Below are positions 50,505 to 60,466 of a DNA stretch of 60,901 nucleotides, piece after piece; the first letter of the stretch is position 1, and each line of letters starts with the position of its first letter. This DNA comes from Dehalococcoidia bacterium (lineage in GTDB: Bacteria; Chloroflexota; Dehalococcoidia; Lucifugimonadales; UBA826): the NCBI GenBank assembly GCA_029936675.1, contig JAPYSB010000011.1:1-60901 (forward strand), in the 5' to 3' direction. The position numbers were made by a program, and so were the translations under genes. The notes beneath the pieces are model-generated. The model saw only the letters and a list, made by a program, of their open reading frames with translations, ran no database searches and was not told the DNA's origin.

Positions 50505-50695
50505 GTCATATTTATTAACTTGGGGCTAATTACATATATATCAATTCTTTTCGTTCCTCACTGATAACATCATCGCCAACCTATTTCCACTCATAATATT
50601 TGGGCGATTCACTTAGATAAAACAAACATTGACACCATTTCAGTTAATTCTTACAGTGGTAGAAAAATTTAGAATCGTCAATAGGAGTGACCCAA

Positions 50696-51316
50696 ATGTC
50701 ATATTTCATGAATTTTCTCAGATACCCTAGCCCAGGTAAAACTAGTGCTGTACTGGAAGCTGTTAAAGAGTCAGTGGTGGCTGTAGGAAGACCAGGCAAC
50801 GTTGCAGTTCCCGTTTCTGTAGGAAACCCGACAATTGCCCGGCCCGCGATAGTCAGCCTTATCGGTGGATTTCAAACATTGGATGAGCTCGATGACTTGC
50901 AAGAAGCCTCTCTCAATGACAGTGTAACTATGCAGAGACTTGATGCCATTGATGCCCTGTGTGAAAGAGCAACTTGGGTAGTATCGGAGATTCTTAGCGA
51001 GCCTATGACCTCTCTTCCGGACGGTTATGAGCCAAAAATTATTTCCAGGACAATTTTGCATTCTAAACCTAACAGGAGAGTAGAGTTAGTTGATGCCCTA
51101 CTTGAAAGCCGGTCTAGTTCCACATCTATAATCAAACCTATTGTGAGTCAAGCATTGGCTGGCCCTGTAGGCCAAATCCGGGTATCCAGGTTTGCTGAAA
51201 GTCTTCAGGATATTCAAGAACAGCAATCAGAGGCTGTAAGTAAGCTGGGAAAGATCCCAGAAATGCTTGCTCAATCTCCTGTACGAATTGTGAGTCGGAT
51301 AATGCACAGTCAGTAA
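50696..51316 (+). CDS. Hypothetical soluble protein
   Basis: This 206-aa protein starts MSYFMNFLRYPSPGK and is rich in Ser, Val and Ile; the last 30 residues look like a helix. The segment NVAVPVSVGNPTIARPAIVSLIGGFQTLDELDDL is its most distinctive part. There is no signal peptide or metal motif, and I do not recognise it. AGGAG eight bases upstream favours ATG 50696 over GTG 50687. It may read ligand values or form a barrel, but no function is given. Confidence 0.6.
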   Translation: MSYFMNFLRYPSPGKTSAVLEAVKESVVAVGRPGNVAVPVSVGNPTIARPAIVSLIGGFQTLDELDDLQEASLNDSVTMQRLDAIDALCERATWVVSEILSEPMTSLPDGYEPKIISRTILHSKPNRRVELVDALLESRSSSTSIIKPIVSQALAGPVGQIRVSRFAESLQDIQEQQSEAVSKLGKIPEMLAQSPVRIVSRIMHSQ

Positions 51317-51429
51317 AAGGATTCATACTCCGAAGTAATGTGATGGGTGGGGTTTCGGTGGCGCTATCCATCATATTAATGGGCCTACAGACCCACTCAG
51401 ATTTGAACTATATGAGAGTGTTACTGGTA

Positions 51430-51918
51430 CTAAATATTGTATTTATTGCCGTGCTGATTTCCAGATTCATCGATGTAATCAGTTCCAGGCCTGATATGCC
51501 AAACAATCAAAATAATCCAGCCAACGATAATCGCAAACCATAATAGTTGCCACCATCCAGATTTTCCTATGTCGTGGAGCCTTCTTGCTCCTAGTGCTAA
51601 ACCAGGTATAAATGTGGCTAAGCTAAATATATTTTGTAACGCACCAATTCCGGTTATGCTATCAGTAATGCTCAGAACCACCCCAGTTAACACCAGAAAT
51701 AAACACCACCACCAATATTCTGCTCTCGTTGCTCGACCACGGAAGTTGATGTAATTCTTAAATGCTAAGCTGATAGCCTCTCCGAAGCCAACCATGGGAT
51801 TTGATGAATCTATATCATACTGATTTACTGTGGTCGGTTGGTCAGATAGTTGAAAACCGCATATCCCACAAAATTGAGCTGAGGACTCATTTTCTTTTCC
51901 ACAAGTAGGGCAATTCAT
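51430..51918 (-). CDS. DUF805 membrane protein with zinc-ribbon N-terminus
   Basis: The protein (162 aa) starts MNCPTCGKENESSAQFCGICG, a four-Cys zinc ribbon. The DUF805 domain (about 50-160) follows, with FRGRATRAEYWWWCLF and ALGARRLHDIGKSGWW. Membrane helices flank these. ATG 51918 is preferred; AGGA lies eight bases upstream, and a longer frame to 51963 has no ribosome site. It is divergent from a second DUF805 gene at 52034. Function is unknown. Confidence 0.78.
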   Translation of the reverse strand: MNCPTCGKENESSAQFCGICGFQLSDQPTTVNQYDIDSSNPMVGFGEAISLAFKNYINFRGRATRAEYWWWCLFLVLTGVVLSITDSITGIGALQNIFSLATFIPGLALGARRLHDIGKSGWWQLLWFAIIVGWIILIVWHIRPGTDYIDESGNQHGNKYNI

Positions 51919-52033
51919 AGTAAACATCCTACCAGATGAGCACCTTTTAATTTTTCGAATCATTTGCCAATAGTAATAAGGCCGGCTTTGAATTCTCCTA
52001 GTTCATTACTATTATTTGAGCTAGGATGGCAAG

Positions 52034-52504
52034 ATGGCTAAGAAAAGCTTCACAACATATATATATGGATGGCTCGCTATTTTCACCGTGTTGTTGGTGA
52101 AAAGCTCTGTACAGCCCTTACGAAACATCTTTGACTACAAAGGACGAGCAACAGTCAGGGAATTTTGGCTGTTTTTTATTTTTTGGGTTAATCTCATACC
52201 TTTTATTTTGGGATACTACATAGCTGGATTTTTGGGTGTTGACCTGTACTTAGATGTGCTAGTGATACTGCCTTACGTATCGCTATGTGTGAGGCGGCTT
52301 CATGATGTTGGTTGGAGTGGGAAATGGGTGATTCTAATCGAAGGGCCGTGGTACGTCCTTATGACGATTTCGGTATGGGAGTCCGTAGGATTACTACAAT
52401 TACTCTGTTTATTACTCCACATCGTCATGGCAATTGTCATTTATGGTCGTAAAGGCCGGGAAGGCTACAACCAATATGGTGAACAGCCCTACGATTATGT
52501 TTAA
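52034..52504 (+). CDS. DUF805 membrane protein
   Basis: The 156-aa protein has the DUF805 pattern YKGRATVREFWLFFIFW and LCVRRLHDVGWSGKW, with about four membrane helices, but no zinc ribbon. It diverges from the zinc-ribbon DUF805 gene, with 115 bases between starts, so the two may share control. AGGA seven bases upstream supports ATG 52034. Function unknown. Confidence 0.8.
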   Translation: MAKKSFTTYIYGWLAIFTVLLVKSSVQPLRNIFDYKGRATVREFWLFFIFWVNLIPFILGYYIAGFLGVDLYLDVLVILPYVSLCVRRLHDVGWSGKWVILIEGPWYVLMTISVWESVGLLQLLCLLLHIVMAIVIYGRKGREGYNQYGEQPYDYV

Positions 52505-52567
52505 AGTTTCACGGTAGTACTAGATCAATTGGCAAATTCAGGGACGTATAAACACGAATCTTCTTCT

Positions 52568-53332
52568 TTAGTATCGACCACCACTAGTATCAATCGTTAC
52601 CCCGGTAACATAATCCGCATCGCTCGACGCTAGAAAAGCAATGACCTTGGCTTGGTCTTCAGGTTGAGATACACGCCTTAAGGGAATTTGCTCAAGAATC
52701 TGTTGTTTGTTTTCCTCTGACCTTTGTTCCCATCTTGGTCCTACTCTTTCACTCAAGGTCACACTAGGGGCGATTGCATTGCAGGTCACACCGTACGGTC
52801 CAGCCTCTCTGGCAACCTTTTTGGTGAAAGCCATGATACCTGCCTTGGCCGCGACATAGGCACTGCTAGGGTCGCCCATGCTGTGGGCTGCGTCAGAAGA
52901 TATGTTGACTATTTTTCCATTGCCTTGCTTTTTCATCTGCTTGATAACAGTGCTAGTGCATAAAAAAGTACCCCTTAAGTTAAATTGGATGACCTTATCC
53001 CAGTCATCTAGCGAAAGGTTGTCAACCGAGGCTTTACTATTTTGGATAATGGTGCTGCCTCCGACCGCGTTTACCAAAATATCAATTTTGCTAAACTTAC
53101 CGATCACTGAGTCCACTAATTCCTTGACCTGGTTGCTTTCCAATACATTTGTTTCAACGGTGCTAATGTTTCCCCCCTCTCCCTCTATTGTTTTGGCCAA
53201 TTCTGCGAGGGCCCCTGAGTTTATGTCCACAGCCACTAACTGAGCTCCTTCTCGCGCAAGGATCCTCGAGGTAGCCTTTCCGATTCCATTGGCCGCTGCT
53301 GTAACTATAGCCACCTTACCTTGAAACCTCAT
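52568..53332 (-). CDS. Short-chain dehydrogenase/reductase
   Basis: The 254-aa SDR has TAAANGIGK (11-19), an NAVGG (88-92) in place of NNAG, and Ser145, Tyr159 and Lys163 (AYVAAK). The strand-2 Asp36 (VAVDINSG) favours NAD(H). It has the FabG-like VNISSDAAHS segment but is not in a fatty-acid cluster. AAGGAGGG supports ATG 53332. Substrate unknown. Confidence 0.85.
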   Translation of the reverse strand: MRFQGKVAIVTAAANGIGKATSRILAREGAQLVAVDINSGALAELAKTIEGEGGNISTVETNVLESNQVKELVDSVIGKFSKIDILVNAVGGSTIIQNSKASVDNLSLDDWDKVIQFNLRGTFLCTSTVIKQMKKQGNGKIVNISSDAAHSMGDPSSAYVAAKAGIMAFTKKVAREAGPYGVTCNAIAPSVTLSERVGPRWEQRSEENKQQILEQIPLRRVSQPEDQAKVIAFLASSDADYVTGVTIDTSGGRY

Positions 53333-53652
53333 TACTACCCTCCTTAATTGAACCTAACTTTGCCGGCAGTTTAGGAGATGTTCTAGAAAAAAGCCACATA
53401 ATTAATGGAATGCCCCCTTGGAATCCAAAGTTAAAAGAGAGATATGAGCACCTAGTTGCCATCACAGTGGTGGCAGATTCAAGAAGTGGTGACAGCTTCG
53501 AATTTCCCACTTCTTTAAAATAATTCTGTGATTCTCACTTAATTCTCCGTTTTGTAGTACTAAGTTGAAATATACTTTTCTTCTCCCTTGGCTGACGTAC
53601 AATGTCATGAAAGGTAAATATTGGCTTTGAGCCCACGGTAAAACTTGGTTAG
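53333..53652. other. Intergenic region with no convincing gene
   Basis: The 320 bases between the SDR start and the DUF4349 start hold only short open frames: one + frame of about 60 codons from within the SDR, containing MPPWNPKLKERYEHLVAITV and ending at TAA near 53521, and a minus frame across 53316-53510. Neither has a family motif or a ribosome site. A degraded gene remnant is possible. Confidence 0.35.
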
Positions 53653-54504
53653 ATGAAAACTTTTATTATTATTTGCATGGTGCTGTCAGTCAGTCTATTC
53701 AACTCTTGTTCAAACGAGGTTAATTCTGTGTCGCGGGCCTCAGAAATGGAGCCTGCTACATCCTCGGACTACGCCATGGCAGCTCCTGCCTATGCTCCGT
53801 CACGCGGCATTGAAAGTTATTCAAAAAGTTCACTAGAACCTAGAATCCAAATAAATGGGAATTTATCTTTAGAAGTGCAAAATGTATCGACTGCTTTACA
53901 AGAAACTCGAGGGTTGGTCATCCAATACGGGGGCAATATCACCTCGTCAGATTCAGGCGACTCTTTCAACCGATATGCCAACATATCGGCCCTAATTCCG
54001 AGGGAATCATTCTATGAATTAATTGAGGCAATAAAAAATGTCGCCACAAAAGTTACTAATGAGAATATTAACTCCAATGATGTGACCGAAGAATTTGTAG
54101 ATACCGAAGCAAAATTAAATGTGATGAAGCAGACGGAAAATCGTTTCATATCACTACTCTCCGAAACAGCCAATGTAGAAGAGGTCATGAGCGTAGAGAG
54201 AGAACTAATGAGACTGAGGGGGGAGATAGATAGTCTTGAGGGGAGGATGAAATACCTTAGCAAAACTACAGATAACTCTGTTCTTAATATCTATATGACG
54301 GAAAAAGTACCAATTACAGGCAGTGGGTGGAGGTTCTTCGACTCCCTGGACAATTCAGTAAGGGCTATGGTTTCTTTTTCTAAACATATCGCAAATTTTC
54401 TGATAGGCATCATTGTCTTTTCACCCATTCTAATTGGGGTAGGGGTCATTGCCTTTTTGACCTATAAATACGGGAAAAGATATATCCCTCGTCGCAAGAA
54501 ATAG
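53653..54504 (+). CDS. DUF4349 lipoprotein
   Basis: The 283-aa protein has a signal-peptide-like N-terminus (MKTFIIICMVLSVSLFNSC) with Cys19 as a probable lipidation site. The DUF4349 domain (about 70-225) follows, with INGNLSLEVQNVSTALQE, YGGNITSSDSG and NENINSNDVTEEFVDTEAKL, and a coiled coil (VMSVERELMRLRGEIDSLEG). A membrane helix (about 250-275) lies near the C-terminus. The family is of unknown function. Confidence 0.82.
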   Translation: MKTFIIICMVLSVSLFNSCSNEVNSVSRASEMEPATSSDYAMAAPAYAPSRGIESYSKSSLEPRIQINGNLSLEVQNVSTALQETRGLVIQYGGNITSSDSGDSFNRYANISALIPRESFYELIEAIKNVATKVTNENINSNDVTEEFVDTEAKLNVMKQTENRFISLLSETANVEEVMSVERELMRLRGEIDSLEGRMKYLSKTTDNSVLNIYMTEKVPITGSGWRFFDSLDNSVRAMVSFSKHIANFLIGIIVFSPILIGVGVIAFLTYKYGKRYIPRRKK

Positions 54505-54633
54505 CTCCACAGACTCGTGCACATCAATCCGTAAAGACAGTTTTTATGAGGGACACCAATCAACTACCAGAGTAGTCTCCCAGATATTCCTGAATTCTAA
54601 TACCAAATAAAAACGCGAGAGATAAGTTGAGCA

Positions 54634-55419
54634 TTAGAAAGGTATCTTCTCCGTTATCTTTGCATCTTCGCAAGGGTCGTGGCCTTCTGGATGGGTATCC
54701 TGAAGCATTTGACCGAAGTCATCACTGGTGACATGACATAGAAAATACAGACCTGCTTCTTCAAGAAATTTCATTACATCGTGATGGATATCGTTCCCTT
54801 TTGGGTTTTTGGCTACTTCAAAAATACCTCTCCTTCCGTAATAGTTGTCCTTGGGCGTAGCACCATCTGTAAAAGTTTTATCCTTAATGCCCCTCATTTT
54901 GAGTTCTGAAACTAACTCATCCCACTCAGTAAGACTTACCTCTCCAATTTCATACATGAGAGCATTACGAATCGGGAACATGATGGCCATCACTCTGTGA
55001 AAAGCTTTCTCATCATCCGTCATCCCGTCTTTTAAATGCCTTTCGAATTCGTCCCCGTTAAAAGCAGGGGTTCCTCTAGCTTGTAGAATTTCACCGGCGG
55101 AGTTTACTGCCACAGCCTCATTCATGGAAAAGAGGAAAATTTCATCACCGTCTACTATGTGTTCAGTATTTGGCTTGAGGCCAGCTCCATGAGGTATTCC
55201 TAAGAAAATACAATAACCGTCCGAGTTTATCACACACGCATATTTGTCTTCTGGCCTACTTTCCTGTCCAGCAGGCTGTGCAGCAGCAGGCTGGGAAATT
55301 TGGTTTGAGTTAGTTGTTCTGGTGGCTACCGCATTTTGTGCCGAGGGAGCAGCCGTTGTACCTCCGCAAGCGATAATTAACAAAAAGGCAATCAGAAAAA
55401 ACATTAACCAATTGTTCAC
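54634..55419 (-). CDS. Lipoprotein of unknown function
   Basis: This 261-aa protein begins with a signal peptide (MFFLIAFLLIIACGG) and a Cys18 lipidation site, then a low-complexity Ala/Thr/Ser/Gln linker (20-55). The rest has DGYCIFLGIPHGAGLKPN, EFERHLKDGMTDDEKAFHRVMAIM and LYFLCHVTSDDF. I recognise no family. AGAGGGG supports GTG 55419. Confidence 0.65.
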   Translation of the reverse strand: MNNWLMFFLIAFLLIIACGGTTAAPSAQNAVATRTTNSNQISQPAAAQPAGQESRPEDKYACVINSDGYCIFLGIPHGAGLKPNTEHIVDGDEIFLFSMNEAVAVNSAGEILQARGTPAFNGDEFERHLKDGMTDDEKAFHRVMAIMFPIRNALMYEIGEVSLTEWDELVSELKMRGIKDKTFTDGATPKDNYYGRRGIFEVAKNPKGNDIHHDVMKFLEEAGLYFLCHVTSDDFGQMLQDTHPEGHDPCEDAKITEKIPF

Positions 55420-55535
55420 AGCACCCCTCTTTGCAATTTTGTATATGTAAGGTTAGAAATACCTCTCCGTTCCTTGCCAACAACACTATAGTGAGCATAG
55501 TGCATCACATGATTTTAAATTAATTGGTTATATCT

Positions 55536-56030
55536 TCATTCGTGGAGTTTGCAAACCAATTGAGCCCAGTGTTGGCCCCACTCGTAACATTTTGAAACAA
55601 TAGAATCCTCGGAAGATTCAGAAAGTGCTATTGGGCCGTAATGAGATGAGTGGGCGTTGCCCTGGATGACCATTCCATGGTTGAGCAAGACATGAAGCAT
55701 GCTAAGCAAAGCTAATTCTGCACCACTACCAGGGCTTCCGCCAGCAGTGAATGCTCCTCCGACCTTTCCAGATAATGGGCCTGGATAGTCTTGATGGGCC
55801 ATCACGTCGAAAAGTCGCTTGATTTCCCAATCGATACCTCCGAACCGAACCGGAGTGCCGATTATTATTCCTTTAGCTAACAACATTTCTTCCCAACGAA
55901 CATCACCAACTAACCTAACGGTGGCCTCTAACCCCGAATTCTGAATTCCTTGACGAATGGGCTCCACCATATGTTCGGTACGCCCATTTTTGGAAGTGTA
56001 TATTATTAGTAAACTATTCTTCTGTTTCAT
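55536..56030 (-). CDS. Flavodoxin-like/NADPH-dependent quinone-reductase-type protein
   Basis: The protein (164 aa) has the flavodoxin fold. LLIIYTSKNGRTEHMVEPI binds FMN phosphate, GTPVRFGGIDWEIKRLFD is the second FMN loop, and GGAFTAGGSPGSGAELALLSMLHVLLNHGMV is the third. These match the WrbA/flavodoxin-reductase class. The likely start is ATG 56030 (GGGTG six bases upstream); GTG 56039 is in frame. Substrate unknown; a quinone or other electron-transfer role is inferred. Confidence 0.8.
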   Translation of the reverse strand: MKQKNSLLIIYTSKNGRTEHMVEPIRQGIQNSGLEATVRLVGDVRWEEMLLAKGIIIGTPVRFGGIDWEIKRLFDVMAHQDYPGPLSGKVGGAFTAGGSPGSGAELALLSMLHVLLNHGMVIQGNAHSSHYGPIALSESSEDSIVSKCYEWGQHWAQLVCKLHE

Positions 56031-56184
56031 TTTTATCACCCTGTGATATTTCTTAATTTGGTTTTAATAGTATGCCCCTATTTCATTACAGCCTACCCAG
56101 GCGCTCATATGTCTAGACCCATATTAAATGAATTATCTATAATGAAAACGTGCTTAAGAAATTTCATTACACCACCACGCGCCG

Positions 56185-57432
56185 ATGAAGTCGGAAAGAC
56201 TCTATTACCTCATAAACTTTTGTGATAATTTTTTCTTTTCTCTGGCAACCGTGACTTATGGGGTTTACGCTGTGCGGCACGGCCAGTTGGAAGCCTACCA
56301 ATTAATCCTCATTGGCACCGCAATGGAGCTCGCTGTCTTTATGGCTGAGGTTCCAACCGGAATAATGGCCGATCGATACAGTAGGAAGGGCTCTATATTA
56401 ATAGGTTTTTTTGTAATGAGTGCTTCCATCGCAATCGTGGGATTATCGCCAACTTTTACTGGAATCGGATTAGGAATGTTCTCATGGGGAATTGGGTACT
56501 CATTTATAAGTGGTGCACAAGAAGCATGGCTCTCTGACGAAATAGGTGAGACAAAGGCTAACAAGGCATTTATTAAAGCCGCCCAATGGCAGATGGCGGG
56601 AGGAGTACTTAGCATCATTCCTTCCATTGTTCTTGCGGGAATAAATCCCCGCCTCCCATTCATTACAGCAGCATTCTTCTATGCTTCATTGATGTTTTTC
56701 CTATTACTGCAAATGTCGGAGAAAGGATTTATTAGAAGAGCAAGCAGTTTGAAAGGTAGTGTATCTATTCTTCCTGAAGGTTTCTGGTCAAGGCTTAAAA
56801 CTAATCACCTTATGTTCATCGGTATAGTTACCTCGGTTTGTATAGGTGTGACTATGGAAACTTCTATGAGATTCATGCCACATATCATGCTCAACCTTCA
56901 AAATATGCCGAACATCCCTTTTTTGAATTACTTTACATTTGGTATGACCGGTGATGTGGAGTCTAGCGAACTTGGCTGGTTCGGCATCATCAAGGGTGGT
57001 GGCTATCTAGCGGCACTTTTCGGTACTTTTCTTGTAGGAAAGGTGGTGGAGACCGAACGCCTTCTTTCAGTATCACGTGCTTTAACTTTCTCAACCTTCA
57101 TTTTAGGCCTGTCTGCTTTAGTTTTTGGAGCCGCCAATGGGTTTCTTTTAGCACTATTTTCATACTGGCTTTTAATTGCTGTGGAAGAATCAATGTACCC
57201 ACTACGTGTGGCATTTGTAAACAGAGGTGTTCAAAGCTCTGAGAGGGCGACTCTGATATCAATAATTAGCCAGTCCACATCTTTTGGGGAAATGTCGGCT
57301 GGTCCAATAATGGCCATAATATCTGTCGCCAAATCAGTTTCTTTTGCTTTAATTACTTCAGCCGTTGCGTCGGTTTCCGCCTCGTTATTATTTGCAAAAT
57401 CATCTTTTCCCTTAAAGGAGAATGAAGGATAA
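56185..57432 (+). CDS. MFS transporter
   Basis: This 415-aa MFS permease has the loop 2-3 motif GIMADRYSRKGS, a slight variant of the family pattern, and about 12 helices. The conserved GAQEAWLSDEIGE segment in helix 4-5 is typical of an MFS subgroup without known substrate. No ribosome site is seen before the ATG, so translation may be leaderless or start elsewhere. Confidence 0.82.
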   Translation: MKSERLYYLINFCDNFFFSLATVTYGVYAVRHGQLEAYQLILIGTAMELAVFMAEVPTGIMADRYSRKGSILIGFFVMSASIAIVGLSPTFTGIGLGMFSWGIGYSFISGAQEAWLSDEIGETKANKAFIKAAQWQMAGGVLSIIPSIVLAGINPRLPFITAAFFYASLMFFLLLQMSEKGFIRRASSLKGSVSILPEGFWSRLKTNHLMFIGIVTSVCIGVTMETSMRFMPHIMLNLQNMPNIPFLNYFTFGMTGDVESSELGWFGIIKGGGYLAALFGTFLVGKVVETERLLSVSRALTFSTFILGLSALVFGAANGFLLALFSYWLLIAVEESMYPLRVAFVNRGVQSSERATLISIISQSTSFGEMSAGPIMAIISVAKSVSFALITSAVASVSASLLFAKSSFPLKENEG

Positions 57433-57627
57433 AGTCACTCTCAGCAGAATAACTTTTATAACCACATTGTGGCTGATTTTAAATAATAGGTTCTCCGTTC
57501 AAAAGACGGGCTTCGTTCTATCCCCACCACATCTAGCGAGATACTGCTACACATGATTTTGAATTATCTATAATGGCGTCCTGATGGTAGATAATAAAGT
57601 GGTTCATGAAATTAAGGAGTGTCTGTA

Positions 57628-58014
57628 ATGGTTATTGAACGTAAGAACTATGATGGAATTCCCCTGACAGGATCGCCCCATTTTCATGCTGTCAAAGTGG
57701 GAAATTTACTTTTCTTCGCTGGAGCAACTGCCAAAATGACGGCTGCTGAAAAGGGAAGCATGGCTGATCAGACGAGGGTGATTTTCGAGAGAATGAGGTA
57801 CATTATGGAATGTGAAGGAGGTACCCTTAGTGATGTTGTGAAGATTACTAGCTACGTGACCGATTTGTCCGAATCCGCTAAATCTGAAACTCAAACAGTT
57901 CGGCAGGAGTATTTCGGAGAAGATCTGCCTGCCAGCACGAGGGTCCAAGTTGCGGGTTTAGATGGTCCTGATTTGTTGATTGAAATTGATGCTATAGCGA
58001 TAATATCTCAATAA
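57628..58014 (+). CDS. RidA/YjgF family protein
   Basis: The 128-aa protein has the RidA fold. LLFFAGATAKM, a later DVVKITSYVTD, STRVQVAGL with the Arg that binds the carboxylate, and LLIEIDAIAII are the family positions. Family members hydrolyse imines and enamines or have regulatory roles. ATG 57628 has AAGGAG eight bases upstream. The Arg is retained, so imine deaminase activity is plausible. Confidence 0.85.
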   Translation: MVIERKNYDGIPLTGSPHFHAVKVGNLLFFAGATAKMTAAEKGSMADQTRVIFERMRYIMECEGGTLSDVVKITSYVTDLSESAKSETQTVRQEYFGEDLPASTRVQVAGLDGPDLLIEIDAIAIISQ

Positions 58015-58065
58015 CAACCTTCGATCATTTAATGACGGCCTTGGTCAAACAGGTTGTGGGAAAAG

Positions 58066-58722
58066 CTAATTCGCTAGTAAAACGGTATTTATGGCCATTC
58101 CAGCGGCAGCTATGGTTGGATCGATGACTGGGACTCCTAATAATTTTTCTAAGGCCTCGCGATACTTTGCCATGCCCGCGCAACCCATAATTATTACCTC
58201 TGCACCGTCTTTGTCACGCAGTTCTGTCCCCACTGCCAGCATTTTCTCATAGGTATCGTTGCTATTCTCTACCTCTGCCACAGTTAGCTCCAATGCACGC
58301 TCGCCGACGCAATGATTGTGAAGGAGTCGTTCCCGCATGTGTCGGATATGACGAGGAATCGACTGGCTAAGTATTGCAATAACACCAAACGACTGACCCC
58401 GTGAGAGGGCTGTCAGCATTGCACATTCAGCAATGCCAAATACAGGTCTATCTGTTTCTTCTCGACAAAGAGCTAACCCAGGGTCTGAGTAACACGCAAT
58501 TATAAAGGCAGAGGCCTCGGTGTCCGCTCTAATACTATCCACAATCAACGGTTCAACCTTACTTACATCAGCCTGGCTTTCAACTCCGAACGGGCCATCT
58601 GAAAGGGTTATACATTCAAGATGTGGACCACCAGCCAAACGCAACGGTTCCAAAGCCTCCGAAATACCGGAAGTAACAGCATCGTTAGAGTTTGGATTTA
58701 TGACTCTTATGACCGGGTACAT
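58066..58722 (-). CDS. Asp/Glu-type (hydantoin) racemase
   Basis: The 218-aa protein has the pattern VINPNSN at the N-terminus, the first catalytic Cys77 (IIACYSDPG) and the second Cys181 (IMGCAGM), plus VIDPTIAAAGMA near the C-terminus. This is the Asp/Glu/hydantoin racemase superfamily, which uses two Cys acid/base residues. The reaction may be a racemisation or a decarboxylation. It is on its own between RidA and an MFS gene, converging with RidA. Confidence 0.85.
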   Translation of the reverse strand: MYPVIRVINPNSNDAVTSGISEALEPLRLAGGPHLECITLSDGPFGVESQADVSKVEPLIVDSIRADTEASAFIIACYSDPGLALCREETDRPVFGIAECAMLTALSRGQSFGVIAILSQSIPRHIRHMRERLLHNHCVGERALELTVAEVENSNDTYEKMLAVGTELRDKDGAEVIIMGCAGMAKYREALEKLLGVPVIDPTIAAAGMAINTVLLAN

Positions 58723-58879
58723 TAACCTGTTTTTCCTTATCCAGAAATCTTAACATCAAAGTGTTGGCAGAAACGAATTAGTTAAGGATGAGCGGTATAT
58801 TTACACCGCAATATAGTGACTTAGATTAATTTTTAATCTGGATCCTCAGTAGGATTGAATTTGAAGATTTAAAGCGTTT

Positions 58880-60103
58880 CTAACCATCCGTAACATTCAC
58901 GTTTAACGGTAAGGTAAAGGTGATAGCTGCTGCTAAGGCAAAAAGAATTCCAAGATAAACCATGACCATATCGAACCCGAAATTTTGGTAGATCGCTCCT
59001 GCCATTATTGGTGACATCGTACTCATAGCTAAGCTTATAGTTCCAGTTACACCGAGGACGCTAGAAGATATGTTTTCCCCTGCGATATCTAGGGTGGCCG
59101 CAGTTATTATTGGTTGATCCGGGTATAAAAACACTCCGAGGAGTACTATTGATATAGCTAGAAAAATCCCCTGTGAAAAAATCACTAATGATAGAGCAAT
59201 CAGGCTAGACCAAATTAACCCAGGAATTAAAACCTGTTTTCTTCCAAACCTATCTGACAGGTATCCAGCCAGGGGTTTTGTAATAATTCCTATCACAATT
59301 AGCAGTCCTATATGTAACCCTCTTGCAGAAGGTCCCATAGATAGCTCATCGTAAAAATATAAAGGTAATATAGTCAGCAGTGCTACTAGAGACATGCCGC
59401 GGAGTCCTTTAACGGTAGATATACCCCATATAACAGGTTGCTTTAGCGCACGAAATACAGTGCTAATATGGTTCGCATAATTGATCTGGTCTTTTTTAGA
59501 TTCACTTAGTTGCCATATCCTGGATACAGAAAATAGAAATACGAAGGCAAATCCAATTGATATGACTCCATAAAAGCTGAGAATTTTCTGCCAGCCTAGA
59601 AGATATAAAAGTAACCCGGTAACAAATGGACCACCTGCATCTCCGATGCTTCCACCGATCCCATGGAATGACAAAACAGTTCCCCTATCATTTGGGAAAC
59701 TTCGAGATAAGGTGGAAGCTGCAGATAAGTGCCAAAAGGAATGTGAAGCGGCAATGATGGCAATGCCAATTAAAAGTAGCGGAAATGCTGGAGATACCCC
59801 CAATAGGACAACGCCAGCCCCGAATCCTCCTATGCAAACAGTTAGGAAGACTGCCCAGTGTTGTTTCAAAGCATCAGATAGTATCCCTCCTGGTAAGGAT
59901 ACTAATCCTGTTGATACTTCCCTCACTGTAAGAATTAACCCTACCCCAATACTGTTCAAAAAAAAATGATTTTGGACTTCTGGGAGTACCACAATGAATC
60001 CTTGAACCACCCAATGATAAAGAGTGTGTCCGCCGGCTAATACTCCCACAAAAATCCATGCTTTGGTGCTGCCGAACTGAGCAGTATTTGATTTAGATAT
60101 CAT
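58880..60103 (-). CDS. MFS transporter
   Basis: This 407-aa MFS permease opens TKAWIFVGVLAGGHTLYHWVVQGFIVV and has GGILSDALKQH (loop 2-3 variant) and GYLSDRFGRKQVL in the second half. It resembles sugar/acid or drug exporters of the MFS class; no substrate is predicted. The ATG 60103 has a poor ribosome site. An inverted repeat in the upstream gap may regulate it. Confidence 0.83.
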   Translation of the reverse strand: MISKSNTAQFGSTKAWIFVGVLAGGHTLYHWVVQGFIVVLPEVQNHFFLNSIGVGLILTVREVSTGLVSLPGGILSDALKQHWAVFLTVCIGGFGAGVVLLGVSPAFPLLLIGIAIIAASHSFWHLSAASTLSRSFPNDRGTVLSFHGIGGSIGDAGGPFVTGLLLYLLGWQKILSFYGVISIGFAFVFLFSVSRIWQLSESKKDQINYANHISTVFRALKQPVIWGISTVKGLRGMSLVALLTILPLYFYDELSMGPSARGLHIGLLIVIGIITKPLAGYLSDRFGRKQVLIPGLIWSSLIALSLVIFSQGIFLAISIVLLGVFLYPDQPIITAATLDIAGENISSSVLGVTGTISLAMSTMSPIMAGAIYQNFGFDMVMVYLGILFALAAAITFTLPLNVNVTDG

Positions 60104-60466
60104 CTTATTAAATCGACAACATTTGATGGTGGACTCCGACTAATAAAGGAATAATTGGTATAAGTATTAGTCGGCAGATTTCCATGGGTGAATAGTACCA
60201 TGGTGCTAAGGCAAGCTACGGCAATTGGACCGAACAGTCTGGGGTAGGGAAGTATATTTACTCGGTAAGTATTAGGCTCAACTAATCGGAGATATTCCTA
60301 TATTCTCAGAGTAAGCGATATGACAGGAAGACATCGTCAATTCGCATTCCCCGTGCAGAATTTAAAGCCGGTATAAACTACTTAAAATAATAAGTTGGGT
60401 TGATAGAAAATAGCCTTGGAAGATATGAATTCACGCTGGTATAAGAATTGAAAGAAAATCAGGAAA
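60104..60466. other. Intergenic region with an inverted repeat and a repeated motif
   Basis: The 363-base gap between the divergent MFS gene and the small ORF holds a perfect 10-bp inverted repeat CCGACTAATA (60136-60145)/TATTAGTCGG (60165-60174), spacer 19. A related AAGTATTAG word recurs farther right, near 60270, next to CTAATC. No promoter pair, RNA gene or ORF is convincing. Confidence 0.45.

Noticed and set aside
51340-51543. 67-aa + strand ORF with two hydrophobic runs
   Set aside because: It overlaps the well-supported DUF805 gene on the other strand for over 100 bases and has no good ribosome site.
53316-53510. 64-aa minus ORF upstream of the SDR gene
   Set aside because: It overlaps the start of the SDR gene, and the residues show no domain.
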